Source: JBPOFM01 sp041391925
Lineage (GTDB): Bacteria > Bacteroidota > Bacteroidia > Flavobacteriales > Flavobacteriaceae
NCBI GenBank assembly: GCA_041391925.1
Contig: JAWKNA010000003.1
Span: 124,001 to 188,000, forward strand
Length of the DNA: 64,000 nt
Reading direction: 5' to 3'
Both the position numbers and the translations under genes were made by a program. Under the pieces are notes generated by a model. It did no database searches and had not been told where the DNA came from. It worked only from the letters and a program-made list of their open reading frames with translations. Positions 36,691-47,167 of the stretch are shown here, one piece after another; within the stretch, counting starts at the first letter, position 1, and every line of letters begins with the position of its first letter.

Positions 36691-37140
36691 ATGCTCGAAC
36701 CATTTGATGATACTTATTTCATGAAGAAAGCTTTACAGGAAGCCGAAATTGCTTATGAAAAAGGGGAAATTCCTGTTGGGGCAGTCATTGTTGTCGAGAA
36801 TAGAATTATTGCAAGAACACACAATCTTACAGAACTCTTGGTTGATGTTACTGCCCATGCAGAAATGCAAGCTATCACAGCAGCCTCCAATTTTTTAGGC
36901 GGAAAATATCTTCAAAATTGTACGTTATATGTTACTTTAGAGCCATGTCAAATGTGTGCTGGTGCTTTGTATTGGAGCCAAATCAGCAAAATGGTGTATG
37001 GAGCTACAGATGAGGCACGTGGTTTTACTGCTCTGAACGCAAAATTGCATCCTAAAACCCTAGTTTTGGGAGGTGTTATGGCTGAAGAATGCTCAGAATT
37101 GTTAAAACGTTTTTTTATCGAAAAACGTAATCTAAACTAG
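36691..37140 (+). CDS. tadA: tRNA-specific adenosine deaminase
   Basis: 149 residues. The zinc site HAEMQAI (His, catalytic Glu) and PCQMCAGAL (two Cys) are complete, and the C-terminal helix RFFIEKR is typical of TadA. It converts A34 to inosine in the anticodon of tRNA-Arg(ACG). It is divergent from the TonB-like gene. Confidence 0.92.
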   Translation: MLEPFDDTYFMKKALQEAEIAYEKGEIPVGAVIVVENRIIARTHNLTELLVDVTAHAEMQAITAASNFLGGKYLQNCTLYVTLEPCQMCAGALYWSQISKMVYGATDEARGFTALNAKLHPKTLVLGGVMAEECSELLKRFFIEKRNLN

Positions 37141-37144
37141 AAAA

Positions 37145-37375
37145 TCACTTTTTTTTCTCACGCTCACGCATTTTGTCCAAATTTTCTTTTGTAAGCATAT
37201 AATCTCTCATGTCTTTGTCTTTCCATCTGTACCATGAGAACAAAGGAAAAACAATTATAAAAAGTCCGACAACTCCAAAACCTATCAGTTTTTGAGAATA
37301 TTCAGAATCTAAGGCAAACCCCAAGGTTATACTACCCAATGTGAGAATAAACAATATGACAATCAAAACCTTCAT
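37145..37375 (-). CDS. Small two-helix membrane protein
   Basis: 76 residues with two helices (about 3-20 and 31-48) and a very basic C-terminal tail (KENLDKMREREKKK). The start codon touches the stop of the ClC gene (1-nt overlap), so it is translationally coupled to the channel. It might be an accessory to it, but no family is recognised. Confidence 0.7.
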   Translation of the reverse strand: MKVLIVILFILTLGSITLGFALDSEYSQKLIGFGVVGLFIIVFPLFSWYRWKDKDMRDYMLTKENLDKMREREKKK

Positions 37376-39162
37376 TATTGAGTAATGTTAATCAATTTTC
37401 TTCGATACATGGTCAGCAATCGTGATTTTGAAATAAATCCAATGTAGATTTCATTTTTCACCACTGGCAAATTCCAGGCGTTGCTGTCCTGAAATTTCTT
37501 CATGATATCTGTCATTTTATCTTTTTCTATGTCGATAATATCTGGAGGGTTTTGCATCACATCACTGGCATACACCTCCTTATAGAGAGATTGGTCAAAC
37601 ATTATAGGCCTAATGTCATCAAGCAAAATAATGCCTTTCAGTTTGTTTGAACTTTCGTCAACTACAGGAAAAATATTCCGATTGCTTTTAATGACTGCTT
37701 CATGGACGATATCTCCCAAGGTCATTATAGTAGTGATTTTGACAAAGTTATCCTCGACGACCTTATTGATATCCATTAAAGTAAGTACTGCATGATCTTT
37801 GTCATGGGTAATCAATTCGCCTTTACGACCCAATTCCATGGTATAGACTGAATGTGGATGGAAAAATTTGGTAATCCCAAATGAGATGGCTGCAGTAAGC
37901 ATCAACGGGATGAACAAGTCATAACCACCTGTAAGTTCAGCAATCAAAAAGATGGCAGTTAGTGGTGCATGTAGGACGCCTGCCAAGAGTCCAGCCATTC
38001 CCACCAAGGTAAAATTACTCTCAGAAACCGGATGATTAGTGAAGCCGCTATAGTTAATAATTTTGGCAAAACAATTGCCCATAATACTTCCCATAAAAAG
38101 CGTAGGCGCAAAAATACCACCTACACCACCAGCTCCAAACGTCAATGAACTTGCAATAATCTTAAAAAAAACAAGTCCTGCGAGAAGTAATATTACTAGC
38201 CAAATATTATTCAAGTCCAGATGCAAAAAATTATTTTCGAGTGCTTTTTCAGGATTACCAACAATGAGGTTATTGATAACATCAAATCCTTCACCATAAA
38301 GCGGTGGGATAAAATAAATCAAAACACCGAGTACACAACCACCAATCAAGAGGCGTTTTACTGTGGAATCAATTCCATCAAAGAAACTTTGAATCTTATC
38401 ATAAACCACTGTAAAATACATAGACACAAATGCTGCTAAAACTCCCAAAACTGCATAAAATGGTGCGTCTGAAAGATGAAAACTGTCTTCAATTCTAAAT
38501 GGTAACAATACATCATCGCCAAAAAAGAAATAAGATGTTATAATGGCCGAAAGAGAAGCCAACAAAAGCGGCAGCATGGAGGCAATGGTCAAATCCAGAC
38601 TGAACACCTCTATAGCAAATACAATGGCAGCTATGGGTGCCTTAAAAATGGAAGACATGGCTCCAGCAGCAGCACAACTCACCAACAGGTTCCGCGTATT
38701 TTGATTCATATGGAACAACTTGGAAATATTAGACCCAATGGCTGCACCAGTAGCAACGGTTGGTCCTTCCAATCCAACAGAACCTCCAAAACCTACCGTT
38801 ATGGGAGCGGTTAGTATAGAGCCAAACATCTGGTAACGCCTCATTATACCTTTTCGTTTGGAAATGGCGTAGAGTGTTGAAGGAATTCCATGACTTACTT
38901 TATGCCGAATCACATATTTCATAATCAGATATACCAAAGCCAAACCGATAATTGGAAATACAAAATAAAAGGCTTGGTGATAGTATTTAACAAGATTGCC
39001 TTCGAGTAAATGTTGAATAAAATGCGTTAAATTTTTAAGGACGACAGCTCCAACACCAGACGTAAAACCTACAATAATACTTAAAATTGCCACAAACTGT
39101 TTATGAGAGATATGTTTGGCTCTCCAAATTAAAAATCGTTTAAAAGGCGGTTGTTTTGCCAT
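37375..39162 (-). CDS. ClC-type chloride channel or transporter with CBS domains
   Basis: 595 residues. The ClC core (about 1-430) shows GSVGLEGPTVATGAAIGSN, which keeps the gating glutamate, and GAGGVGGIFAPTLFMGS. Two CBS domains follow (about 455-590, MTLGDIVHEAVIKSNRNIFP and DVMQNPPDIIDIEKDKM). The gating Glu is compatible with either a H+/Cl- antiporter or a channel. The downstream 76-aa membrane protein is coupled to it. Confidence 0.93.
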   Translation of the reverse strand: MAKQPPFKRFLIWRAKHISHKQFVAILSIIVGFTSGVGAVVLKNLTHFIQHLLEGNLVKYYHQAFYFVFPIIGLALVYLIMKYVIRHKVSHGIPSTLYAISKRKGIMRRYQMFGSILTAPITVGFGGSVGLEGPTVATGAAIGSNISKLFHMNQNTRNLLVSCAAAGAMSSIFKAPIAAIVFAIEVFSLDLTIASMLPLLLASLSAIITSYFFFGDDVLLPFRIEDSFHLSDAPFYAVLGVLAAFVSMYFTVVYDKIQSFFDGIDSTVKRLLIGGCVLGVLIYFIPPLYGEGFDVINNLIVGNPEKALENNFLHLDLNNIWLVILLLAGLVFFKIIASSLTFGAGGVGGIFAPTLFMGSIMGNCFAKIINYSGFTNHPVSESNFTLVGMAGLLAGVLHAPLTAIFLIAELTGGYDLFIPLMLTAAISFGITKFFHPHSVYTMELGRKGELITHDKDHAVLTLMDINKVVEDNFVKITTIMTLGDIVHEAVIKSNRNIFPVVDESSNKLKGIILLDDIRPIMFDQSLYKEVYASDVMQNPPDIIDIEKDKMTDIMKKFQDSNAWNLPVVKNEIYIGFISKSRLLTMYRRKLINITQ

Positions 39163-39175
39163 AATCTAAACTACT

Positions 39176-39203
39176 AAAAAATCCTGCGTTTTTTGGCAGG
39201 ATT
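39176..39203 (-). terminator. Terminator of aspS
   Basis: On the minus strand AATCCTGC pairs with GCAGGATT (39180-39203) around an 8-nt loop and is followed by a run of Ts, just after the aspS stop. Confidence 0.8.
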
Positions 39204-39207
39204 ATTT

Positions 39208-40962
39208 TTATGATTTAAGGTTTAATTTTAAACTTAGTTCTTTGAGTTGTTTGTCATCTATGGGTGCAGGTGCATCAATCATGATATCACGTCCAGAATT
39301 ATTTTTTGGGAATGCAATGAAATCCCTGATGGTTTCCTGTCCGCCCAAAATGGCAACCAACCTGTCCAGTCCAAAAGCCAAACCTCCATGTGGCGGCGCT
39401 CCATATTGAAACGCATCCATCAAAAACCCAAACTGCGCTTTTGCCTCGTCTGGTGTGAACCCTAAATAATCAAACATCAAGGCTTGTGTCTTTTTATCGT
39501 GGATTCTGATGGAACCACCTCCAATTTCGTTTCCGTTCAATACCAAATCATAGGCGTTTGCTTTTACATCGCCAGGATTTGTTTCCAAAAGTTCAATTTG
39601 TCCTGGTTTTGGTGACGTAAATGGATGGTGCATAGCGTGGTAACGTTCGGTTTCTTCATCCCATTCCAAAAGTGGAAAATCCACCACCCAAAGTGGTGCA
39701 AATTCGTTCGGTTTACGCAATCCAAGTCGTGTTGCCAACTCCATTCGCAAGGCACTTAATTGTGGACGTACTTTGTCCTTGGTTCCTGAAAGCACACAAA
39801 TCAAATCACCTGCTTTGGCGCCTGTAATTTCAGCCCATTTTGCCAAATCCGCTTCATCATAAAATTTGTCAACGGAAGATTTATAAGTTCCATCCTCATT
39901 ACATCTTATATACACCATTCCCATCGCACCAATTTGTGGACGTTTTACCCAATCAATCAATTGGTCAATCTCTTTTCTTGTGAAGTTATTTCCGCTAGGA
40001 ACAGCGATACCAACCACTAATTCTGCATTGTTGAAAACACCAAAATCTTTGTGTTGTGCTACGTCACTCAACTCGCCAAATTCCATCCCAAATCGAATAT
40101 CTGGCTTGTCATTTCCATATTTTTGCATTGCTTCGTCATACGTCATACGTGGAAACTTTTCAATTTCAACACCATTTACTTCTTTCAACAAATGACGTGT
40201 CAACCCTTCAAAAGCATTCAAAATGTCTTCTTGTTCCACGAACGCCATTTCGCAATCTATTTGTGTGAATTCAGGCTGACGGTCAGCACGTAAATCTTCA
40301 TCACGGAAACATTTCACTATCTGGAAATACTTATCCATTCCGCCCACCATTAAAAGTTGCTTGAAGGTTTGAGGCGATTGCGGAAGCGCGTAAAACTGAC
40401 CTTCGTTCATACGAGAAGGTACCACGAAATCGCGAGCACCTTCAGGAGTGGATTTAATCAAATATGGCGTTTCAACTTCGATAAATCCTTCGTTCGACAG
40501 ATAATTTCTAACCTCTTGCGCCACTTTGTGACGGAACATCAAACTGTTTTTGACAGGATTGCGACGAATGTCGAGATAACGATATTTCATACGCAACTCT
40601 TCACCACCATCGGTTTCATCTTCAATAGTGAAAGGTGGAAGCAAAGCAGAGTTCAAAATGGTTAATTCTGAAACCAAAATCTCGATGTCGCCTGTTGGGA
40701 TATTTGGATTTTTTGAAGCACGCTCAATCACAGTTCCTTTTACTTGAATCACAAACTCACGCCCCAATTTCTGGGCTTTCTCCATCATCTCTTTTGAGGT
40801 GCGCTCTTCATCAAACACCAATTGCGTAATACCGTAACGGTCACGTAAATCGACCCAAACGATGAATCCTTTATCACGTGACTTTTGCACCCAACCTGCC
40901 AAGGTTACTTCTTTATTGATATGCGATGAACGGAGTTCGCCGCAGTTATGACTTCTGTACAT
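39208..40962 (-). CDS. aspS: Aspartyl-tRNA synthetase
   Basis: 584 residues from the ATG at 40962 (MYRSHNCGELRSSHINKEVT), which matches the usual bacterial AspRS start; the longer frame has no homologous extension. An OB-fold anticodon domain (about 1-110) is followed by the class II core with motif 2 (FRDEDLRADRQPEFTQID), the bacterial GAD insertion (about 290-400) and motif 3 (GGLAFGLDRLVA). It charges tRNA-Asp and probably stands as a single gene. Confidence 0.95.
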   Translation of the reverse strand: MYRSHNCGELRSSHINKEVTLAGWVQKSRDKGFIVWVDLRDRYGITQLVFDEERTSKEMMEKAQKLGREFVIQVKGTVIERASKNPNIPTGDIEILVSELTILNSALLPPFTIEDETDGGEELRMKYRYLDIRRNPVKNSLMFRHKVAQEVRNYLSNEGFIEVETPYLIKSTPEGARDFVVPSRMNEGQFYALPQSPQTFKQLLMVGGMDKYFQIVKCFRDEDLRADRQPEFTQIDCEMAFVEQEDILNAFEGLTRHLLKEVNGVEIEKFPRMTYDEAMQKYGNDKPDIRFGMEFGELSDVAQHKDFGVFNNAELVVGIAVPSGNNFTRKEIDQLIDWVKRPQIGAMGMVYIRCNEDGTYKSSVDKFYDEADLAKWAEITGAKAGDLICVLSGTKDKVRPQLSALRMELATRLGLRKPNEFAPLWVVDFPLLEWDEETERYHAMHHPFTSPKPGQIELLETNPGDVKANAYDLVLNGNEIGGGSIRIHDKKTQALMFDYLGFTPDEAKAQFGFLMDAFQYGAPPHGGLAFGLDRLVAILGGQETIRDFIAFPKNNSGRDIMIDAPAPIDDKQLKELSLKLNLKS

Positions 40963-41038
40963 ACCTAAAATTTTACATCGAAGCAAATATTTCGACGTTT
41001 GAGGATGCAAATTTAAGCAAGTTAAGCGATTATCAAAT

Positions 41039-41069
41039 AAAAAAGCCACAACATTTGTTGCGGCTTTTT
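41039..41069 (-). terminator. Terminator of the RND efflux operon
   Basis: AAAAAGCCACAAC (41040-41052) and GTTGCGGCTTTTT (41057-41069) form a 13-bp stem with one mismatch. On the minus strand it is followed by Ts and lies just after the permease stop. Confidence 0.75.
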
Positions 41070-41073
41070 GCTA

Positions 41074-44000
41074 TTAATCAACATCCAAACGGACATTTGG
41101 ATTATTGTCCAACCGTGTGGTTGGACTGTCATCCAACTCTTCGTTAACGGATTTTATTTTTCTTCTCAACCACATTTTAAATTTAACAGACAAGAAGAAC
41201 AAAATTGGAACTACTATAAGTGTGAGGAATGTAGCCACAAACAGACCATAAATAACAGTCCAAGCCAATGGCCCCCAGAACACAACGTTATCTCCTCCCA
41301 TGTATATGTTTGGATTGAAATCTGCAAAAAGAGTAAAGAAGTTGATATTTAAACCGATAGCCAAAGGCACCAGCCCTAAAATGGTGGTTATGGCTGTTAG
41401 TAAAACTGGTCGTAAACGTGCTTTTCCTGCTTTGACTATGCTTTCAAATAAGTCTTCGGTTTTGAGATAATCATGCTCATCGATATCCAATTCGTTTTTC
41501 CTTCTATCGACCAACAATTGTGCATAATCCAATAAAACCACACCATTGTTGACCACAATTCCAGCCAATGAAATAATCCCAACCATGGTCATCATAATAA
41601 CAAAAGCACTTCCTGAAATAACAATACCTCCGAATACACCAATGAAGCTCAAGAAAATTGCCAACATGATAATAGCTGGTTTCGAAACCGAGTTGAATTG
41701 GAAAATCAAAATGAAGAAAATCAGGATGAGACCAATAAAGAACGCACTCATGAGGAAGGCCATTTGCTTGTTTTGTTCTTCAATTTGACCCGTGTAATCG
41801 ATTTTGATGTTTTCTGGCAAGCCATCATAGCTACGCATTTCGTTCTGTACCTGTGTTACTACAGCGCCTGCATCGGTAAATCCTGGAGCCAAGGCTGAAT
41901 ATAAAGTTACGACCCGTTTGGTACCTTTGTGTTTAATGGCACTAAACCCAGAGGTGTTTTCTTGATGTGCCAAAGTGGACAGTGGTATGTCTATGAGTTT
42001 TCCAGAGTTGTTTCTAAACGTAATGTTTTGATTGAAGAGTGCGCTGGTATTATAGCGGTTATCTTCATTAAACCGAACATAAATATCATAATCATCACCA
42101 CCTTCTTTGTAAATCCCTGCTTTTGCACCAAATATCGAGTTGCGCAGTTGTTGCCCTACTTGGGCTGCACTGACACCCAATTCGCCTGCTTTTTTTCTAT
42201 CAACAATAACACGCATAGTTGGCTTATCCTTGTTCACATCAATTTTGAGCTCATCAATACCAGGAATATTCTTATCATTTAAGAATTCCCTCATTTTTTC
42301 TGCAGTGGCAATTAGTTCATTATAATCATCCCCTTCAATTTCAATGTTTATGGGAGGTCCGGTTGGAGGCCCATTGGCATCTTTTTCCACTGAAATCAAC
42401 ACGCCGGGATAAATCCCCACCAAAGCTTCCTGAACTTTCTGCCTTAACAATTCGCTGTCTTCTCCTTTTCGATATTTATATTCGCGCATAGAAGCTGTGA
42501 TTTTAGCTTTGTGTGGCATTTCAGCAGCTGAACCAGCATCTGTTTGAGGATTTCCTGCACCTTCACCAACCTGCGACACGGCACTTTCTACCAAGAAGTT
42601 ATAGTCCCCTTCTTTATATTGTTTATCATTGACGACTTTATAGACACGTTTTTCAATTTCCTTGGTGATGGCATTGGTTTTTTCAATGGCTGTACCTTGA
42701 GGATATTCAATATAGACGATGATTTGATTAGGCTTATTATCAGGGAAAAACTCCACTTTCGTTCGCTGGGTGGCCAATGAAATTCCGAAAGCAACAAATG
42801 CCGCAAACAATAAAAGTATGGTTCCGAGGCTTAATACATATGGCATTCTTCCAGATAGTGAACGGCGTAATGTACGTTCGTACCAATTCTCGAGTTTTAC
42901 CAAGGTGTTATTTTGAAAATTGTTTGCCCATTTTCTTATGAAAAAGCGATACATCCACAGCATAACTGCCGTGAATACCATTAAGGTACCCAGACCTCTA
43001 TATTCGCCTGCTACAAAATAGACAATTAGACCTAAAATTGCCATTCCGCTAGTGGTGATAATGATACGCTTTAAGGGCATATCCTTATCTTCGATGGTCA
43101 TAAATTGTGACACCAACACCGAGTTAAAAAAGATGGCTACGAACAGTGATGAACCCAGAACAATGGATAAAGTGATGGGTAAAATCTTCATGAATTCTCC
43201 CATAATGCCAGGCCAAAGTCCTAATGGAACGAAAGCTGCCACTGTGGTAGCCGTCGAAATGATGATAGGAAAAGCGATTTCACCAATTCCTTTTTTCGCA
43301 GCTTCCATACGGCTCATGCCTTCTTCGTCCATAAGTCTATACACGTTCTCTACGACTACAATTCCGTTATCAACTAACATTCCAAGTCCCATAATAAGAC
43401 CAAATAGAACCATTGTATTGAGACTATAGCCTAAAAGATTTAAAATCATCAACGACATCAACATGGACATCGGAATGGCAAATCCGACGAAAATGGCATT
43501 TTTAAATCCTAAAAAGAACATCAATACAGTGACCACAAGAATGACCCCAAAAATGATATTATTGACCAAATCGTCCACCTGACCAATGGTCACTGAAGAT
43601 TGATCGTTCGTGATGGTTACAGTCAAATCTTTAGGCAATTCATTGTTTTTTGCATTTTCTACAATGGCCTTAATTTTGTCTACCGCTGCCACCATGTTTT
43701 TGCCAACACGCTTTTTAATGTCGAGCATTACTACTGGCGCACCATATTCTCTTGCAAATGTTGTTTTGTCTTCTTCCTTAAAGGATACAGTAGCCACATC
43801 CTTAAGGTAAATGGCATTTCCGTTTTCGGACTTTACGACAAAATTTTCAAGTTCAGATGGGTTTTCAATTTCACCAAGAATTCGAATGGTACGACGCTGA
43901 CCGCTGGAAATCAAATTGCCTGCTGACATGGTCACGTTTCCATTGTTAATGGCACCAATAATATCGTTGAAGGTCACTTGCGAGGCCATCATTTTATAAA

Positions 44001-44634
44001 TATCCACAGCCACTTCCACTTCTTTGTCCTGGGCACCGCGAATATCCGCTTTTTTGATTTCCGGTAAATCTTCAATATCATCTTGAAGCAACTCCGCAAA
44101 ATCCTTTAATTTATCAATAGGATAATCCCCGGAAAGATTGATATTCAAAATTGGCATTTCTTCAGAAAGGCTCAATTCAAAAACATCCGGTTCTACCTTT
44201 GCACCATTGAAGGTTGGCCAATCCTCGCTGGATGTTTCGCTTTCAATTTCATCCTTTACCTTTTGTTTGGCTTGTTCGACCGTAATGCCTTCATCAAATT
44301 CCACAATCACCATAGAATAGTCTTCTTGCGATGTTGAGGTAATATCTGTAACGTTACTGACCGTTTTCAATTGGTCTTCCAAAGGATCAGTAATCAGTTT
44401 TTCAATGTCTTCTGCTGTATTCCCAGGATACACAGTGCTTAAATAGATTTTTGTTTCATTGACCTCTGGGAAGTTTTCTCTTGGCATGCTGAAAAAAGCA
44501 AGAATTCCTAAATAGAAAATCACCACAATAAGCACATACATTGTGGTCTTGTTGCCAATGGCCCAGGAAGACCAGGCAAATTCCTTATCGGTTTCCTTTT
44601 TCTTTTTAATTTTGGCCATTGGTTTCTGATTCAT
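41074..44634 (-). CDS. RND efflux transporter permease (HAE type)
   Basis: 1186 residues. There are twelve helices with two large periplasmic loops. Motifs include GLGMLVDNGIVVVENVYRLM in helix 4, with its proton-relay Asp, and GIISLAGIVVNNGVVLLDY in the second half. It exports drugs or other hydrophobic compounds by proton antiport through the adaptor and TolC. Two starts are possible (44634 or the ATG at 44619); both overlap the adaptor gene. It is the last gene of a tetR-tolC-adaptor-permease operon. A cytoplasmic tail of about 60 residues after the last helix is unusual. Confidence 0.93.
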   Translation of the reverse strand: MNQKPMAKIKKKKETDKEFAWSSWAIGNKTTMYVLIVVIFYLGILAFFSMPRENFPEVNETKIYLSTVYPGNTAEDIEKLITDPLEDQLKTVSNVTDITSTSQEDYSMVIVEFDEGITVEQAKQKVKDEIESETSSEDWPTFNGAKVEPDVFELSLSEEMPILNINLSGDYPIDKLKDFAELLQDDIEDLPEIKKADIRGAQDKEVEVAVDIYKMMASQVTFNDIIGAINNGNVTMSAGNLISSGQRRTIRILGEIENPSELENFVVKSENGNAIYLKDVATVSFKEEDKTTFAREYGAPVVMLDIKKRVGKNMVAAVDKIKAIVENAKNNELPKDLTVTITNDQSSVTIGQVDDLVNNIIFGVILVVTVLMFFLGFKNAIFVGFAIPMSMLMSLMILNLLGYSLNTMVLFGLIMGLGMLVDNGIVVVENVYRLMDEEGMSRMEAAKKGIGEIAFPIIISTATTVAAFVPLGLWPGIMGEFMKILPITLSIVLGSSLFVAIFFNSVLVSQFMTIEDKDMPLKRIIITTSGMAILGLIVYFVAGEYRGLGTLMVFTAVMLWMYRFFIRKWANNFQNNTLVKLENWYERTLRRSLSGRMPYVLSLGTILLLFAAFVAFGISLATQRTKVEFFPDNKPNQIIVYIEYPQGTAIEKTNAITKEIEKRVYKVVNDKQYKEGDYNFLVESAVSQVGEGAGNPQTDAGSAAEMPHKAKITASMREYKYRKGEDSELLRQKVQEALVGIYPGVLISVEKDANGPPTGPPINIEIEGDDYNELIATAEKMREFLNDKNIPGIDELKIDVNKDKPTMRVIVDRKKAGELGVSAAQVGQQLRNSIFGAKAGIYKEGGDDYDIYVRFNEDNRYNTSALFNQNITFRNNSGKLIDIPLSTLAHQENTSGFSAIKHKGTKRVVTLYSALAPGFTDAGAVVTQVQNEMRSYDGLPENIKIDYTGQIEEQNKQMAFLMSAFFIGLILIFFILIFQFNSVSKPAIIMLAIFLSFIGVFGGIVISGSAFVIMMTMVGIISLAGIVVNNGVVLLDYAQLLVDRRKNELDIDEHDYLKTEDLFESIVKAGKARLRPVLLTAITTILGLVPLAIGLNINFFTLFADFNPNIYMGGDNVVFWGPLAWTVIYGLFVATFLTLIVVPILFFLSVKFKMWLRRKIKSVNEELDDSPTTRLDNNPNVRLDVD

Positions 44635-45799
44635 AGGTTATTACTTTAACTGGTTGTCCGTCTTTGACACTTCTGGCGCCTTCTTTAATCAGCTCTGCAC
44701 CATCGTTGATGCCTTCTAAAACTTCAATGACATCTCCTTGTGTTTTACCTGTTTTGACGATAACTCTCTTGGCGGTGCCTTCTCCTTCATTATTTTTGTC
44801 ATCCACAACATACACATATTGCTCACCTTCGGCATTTTCAGAGATAATGCTTTGGGGCACTAGAAGTGCTTTTTCACTCGTGTAATCGTTGATTTTTAAT
44901 TTTGCAGTAAGGTTGGGTTTGATGGATTTTTCTTTATTTGGAATTGCCACCTCAATTTTAAAAGTTCTATTGGCCGGATTGATATAATCACTTGCCTGGC
45001 GTACTTTAGTGTCCATTGTTTTTCCCAAAACAGGGAAATCAACAGTGACATGTTTTCCAACAGTTACATCCGAAACATAACGTTCAGGGACTTCGGTTTC
45101 AATATACATGTCATCAAGGTTGACGATACGCATCAACTGTGTTTGTCCAGCTGCAACCACGCTTCCCTGTTCGGTAATGACATCGTCAATGGTGCCGGAG
45201 AAAGGAGCTCTAACGGTTGTTTTTGCCAATTGCTGTTTCAATTGATTCACGGCTTCCTGTTGGGACTCGTAAGAAGATTTTGCTTGAAGATACTGGATTT
45301 CGCTCCCGATTTTTTGGTCCCAAAGACGTTTTTGGCGTTCAAAAGTGGTTTTTGCCAAATCTGCTTGTATCTGCAACTGGGCCAGTTGTTGACCCAATCC
45401 ACCATCGTCTATTTTTGCCAAAATCTGTCCTTTGGAGACTTTTTGGCCTTCTTTGACATACACGTTGGTCAAAATACCGTTATATTCCGGTGTAATGACC
45501 AATAGATTTTTTGTCGTCACATTTCCTTGAAGTTCCAACATATGGACAAATTCTTCATGGGATGCTTGGAAGGTTGTAATCAAAGGCACATTTTTGGTAG
45601 TATCCAAAACCGCAATTTTTTCATCCAACATTTTTATTTTGTCATGAATTGCTTCTTGGTCGCTTACCAACTCTGCACGTTTTTTCCTGATGGTTTCGAG
45701 ATTATTGCTTTCTAAAACCTTTTCAACTGAATTGTTCTTTTTATCTCCGCAAGAAGTTAAAAGAAAGGTTGTGATAAGTAGTACTAATATGTTTCTCAT
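44606..45799 (-). CDS. RND efflux periplasmic adaptor lipoprotein
   Basis: 397 residues. The lipoprotein signal (VLLITTFLLTSCGDKKN) anchors it to the inner membrane. A coiled-coil hairpin, lipoyl-like segment (NVYVKEGQKVSKGQILAKID) and beta-barrel domain (TVRAPFSGTIDDVITEQGSV) follow the membrane fusion protein order. It links permease and TolC channel and overlaps the permease gene. Confidence 0.92.
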   Translation of the reverse strand: MRNILVLLITTFLLTSCGDKKNNSVEKVLESNNLETIRKKRAELVSDQEAIHDKIKMLDEKIAVLDTTKNVPLITTFQASHEEFVHMLELQGNVTTKNLLVITPEYNGILTNVYVKEGQKVSKGQILAKIDDGGLGQQLAQLQIQADLAKTTFERQKRLWDQKIGSEIQYLQAKSSYESQQEAVNQLKQQLAKTTVRAPFSGTIDDVITEQGSVVAAGQTQLMRIVNLDDMYIETEVPERYVSDVTVGKHVTVDFPVLGKTMDTKVRQASDYINPANRTFKIEVAIPNKEKSIKPNLTAKLKINDYTSEKALLVPQSIISENAEGEQYVYVVDDKNNEGEGTAKRVIVKTGKTQGDVIEVLEGINDGAELIKEGARSVKDGQPVKVITYESETNGQN

Positions 45800-45817
45800 A
45801 ATAGGATTGTTGATTGA

Positions 45818-47164
45818 TTAATTCGTTTCTATAATATTAAGTGCTGTTTCCAATTCTGCTTTTTTATTGATGACATCCAACATGGCTTGTAAAAATTCCT
45901 GTTGGGCAGTATATAATTGGGTTTGAGCTTGGCGTAAATCAAAACTGGTTGAAATGCCTTCAAAAAATTTTGTTTGGTTCTTGTTTTCGATGCGTTCAGC
46001 CAATTGTAAGTTCTCTTTTTTGTTTTCATAATCCTCAATGGCAAATTGATAATCGCTTTTGGCTTTGGCTATTTCCAATGAAATTTCTTGCTGTTTTTGC
46101 AGCAAATCGGTTTCCGCTTTTTCGAGGTTGATTCTTGCGCGTTGAGTGGATGCACTTCTCATTCCAGAACTGAAAATTGGGATGTTCAACGAAATACCGA
46201 ACAATGAAGACCCAAACCAATTTTGCTCTTTATCCAAAAAGTCAAATTCGTCACTAAAGGCGGAATAACCTCCATTCAAAAATCCATTCAACGTTGGCAA
46301 TGCTTTGCTTCTTTCGAGCTTTAGCAATAATTCTTTGGAGACTTTATCATTTTCAGCGATTTGATAATCAATCGTATTTTCCACATTGTTTTCAGTTTCC
46401 AATAGTCCCAAGGAAATGTTCTGTTGGGTCAACGTTTCCAAATCATCTGTGAGAACTGTAGGATGATATACATCGATACCAAGTGTAATGTTTAACATTT
46501 GGTAAGCTAAAGTTTTGAGTCGTGTAGTGTTTTTCAAACTACTTTCCACACCAGATAGCGTGATTTTTAGTTGCTCTACATTTTCTTCTTCGGTCAATCC
46601 GTTTTCAAATATTTTTGTGGTTTCATCGAGATTTTTTTGGAGCACTTCCAAATTGCGTTCTAAAATCTGAACACTTTCTTCTGCCAAAAGCACATTCCCG
46701 TAAGCGTTGATGACTGCCTTGCGAACTTCCAAATCGGTTTTGGTCTTGGCGTTTTGTGAGATTTCCAAAAACACTTTTGCCGATTGCAATCCGACGAGAT
46801 AGGAGCCATCAAATAGTTTTTGGTTCAAAGTTGCAAACGCCGTGACGCTTTGTTTGGTACCAAAAGTCACTTCAGCAAACTCACCAGGATTGCCCCCAAA
46901 AAACTCGGCAGGAATCAATTGAACTTGCTGTTTTAAAAAATTTTGATAATCAACTGCAGCACTTACTTGGGGCAGACCGCTAGCTGTGGTTTCCCATTTC
47001 TGTGCTTTAGCAGCATCAATATCTTTTGCAGCATTGATAGCGGTTCGGTTATTTTGAAGTGCAAAATCGATAGCTTCCTGTAGGCTAAAACTTTCTGGGA
47101 CTTCCTGTGAGAAGCCAAAGAAAGATAGAAGCAAGGTTAATAATAAGATTGGTTTTTTGTTCAT
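45818..47164 (-). CDS. TolC-family outer-membrane efflux protein
   Basis: 448 residues. A signal peptide (about 1-19) is followed by two OEP repeats with long helices (SLQEAIDFALQNNRTAINAA near 25-45; LNIPIFSSGMRSASTQRARI near 325-345). It forms the outer-membrane duct of the RND pump encoded downstream (19-nt gap to the adaptor gene). Confidence 0.92.
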   Translation of the reverse strand: MNKKPILLLTLLLSFFGFSQEVPESFSLQEAIDFALQNNRTAINAAKDIDAAKAQKWETTASGLPQVSAAVDYQNFLKQQVQLIPAEFFGGNPGEFAEVTFGTKQSVTAFATLNQKLFDGSYLVGLQSAKVFLEISQNAKTKTDLEVRKAVINAYGNVLLAEESVQILERNLEVLQKNLDETTKIFENGLTEEENVEQLKITLSGVESSLKNTTRLKTLAYQMLNITLGIDVYHPTVLTDDLETLTQQNISLGLLETENNVENTIDYQIAENDKVSKELLLKLERSKALPTLNGFLNGGYSAFSDEFDFLDKEQNWFGSSLFGISLNIPIFSSGMRSASTQRARINLEKAETDLLQKQQEISLEIAKAKSDYQFAIEDYENKKENLQLAERIENKNQTKFFEGISTSFDLRQAQTQLYTAQQEFLQAMLDVINKKAELETALNIIETN

Positions 47165-47167
47165 TGG

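Noticed and set aside
41067..41079. TGCTATTAATCAA, the same start-site motif as in the small RNA units
   Set aside because: It overlaps the stop codon of the RND permease, follows that operon's terminator stem and has no -7 box in front.
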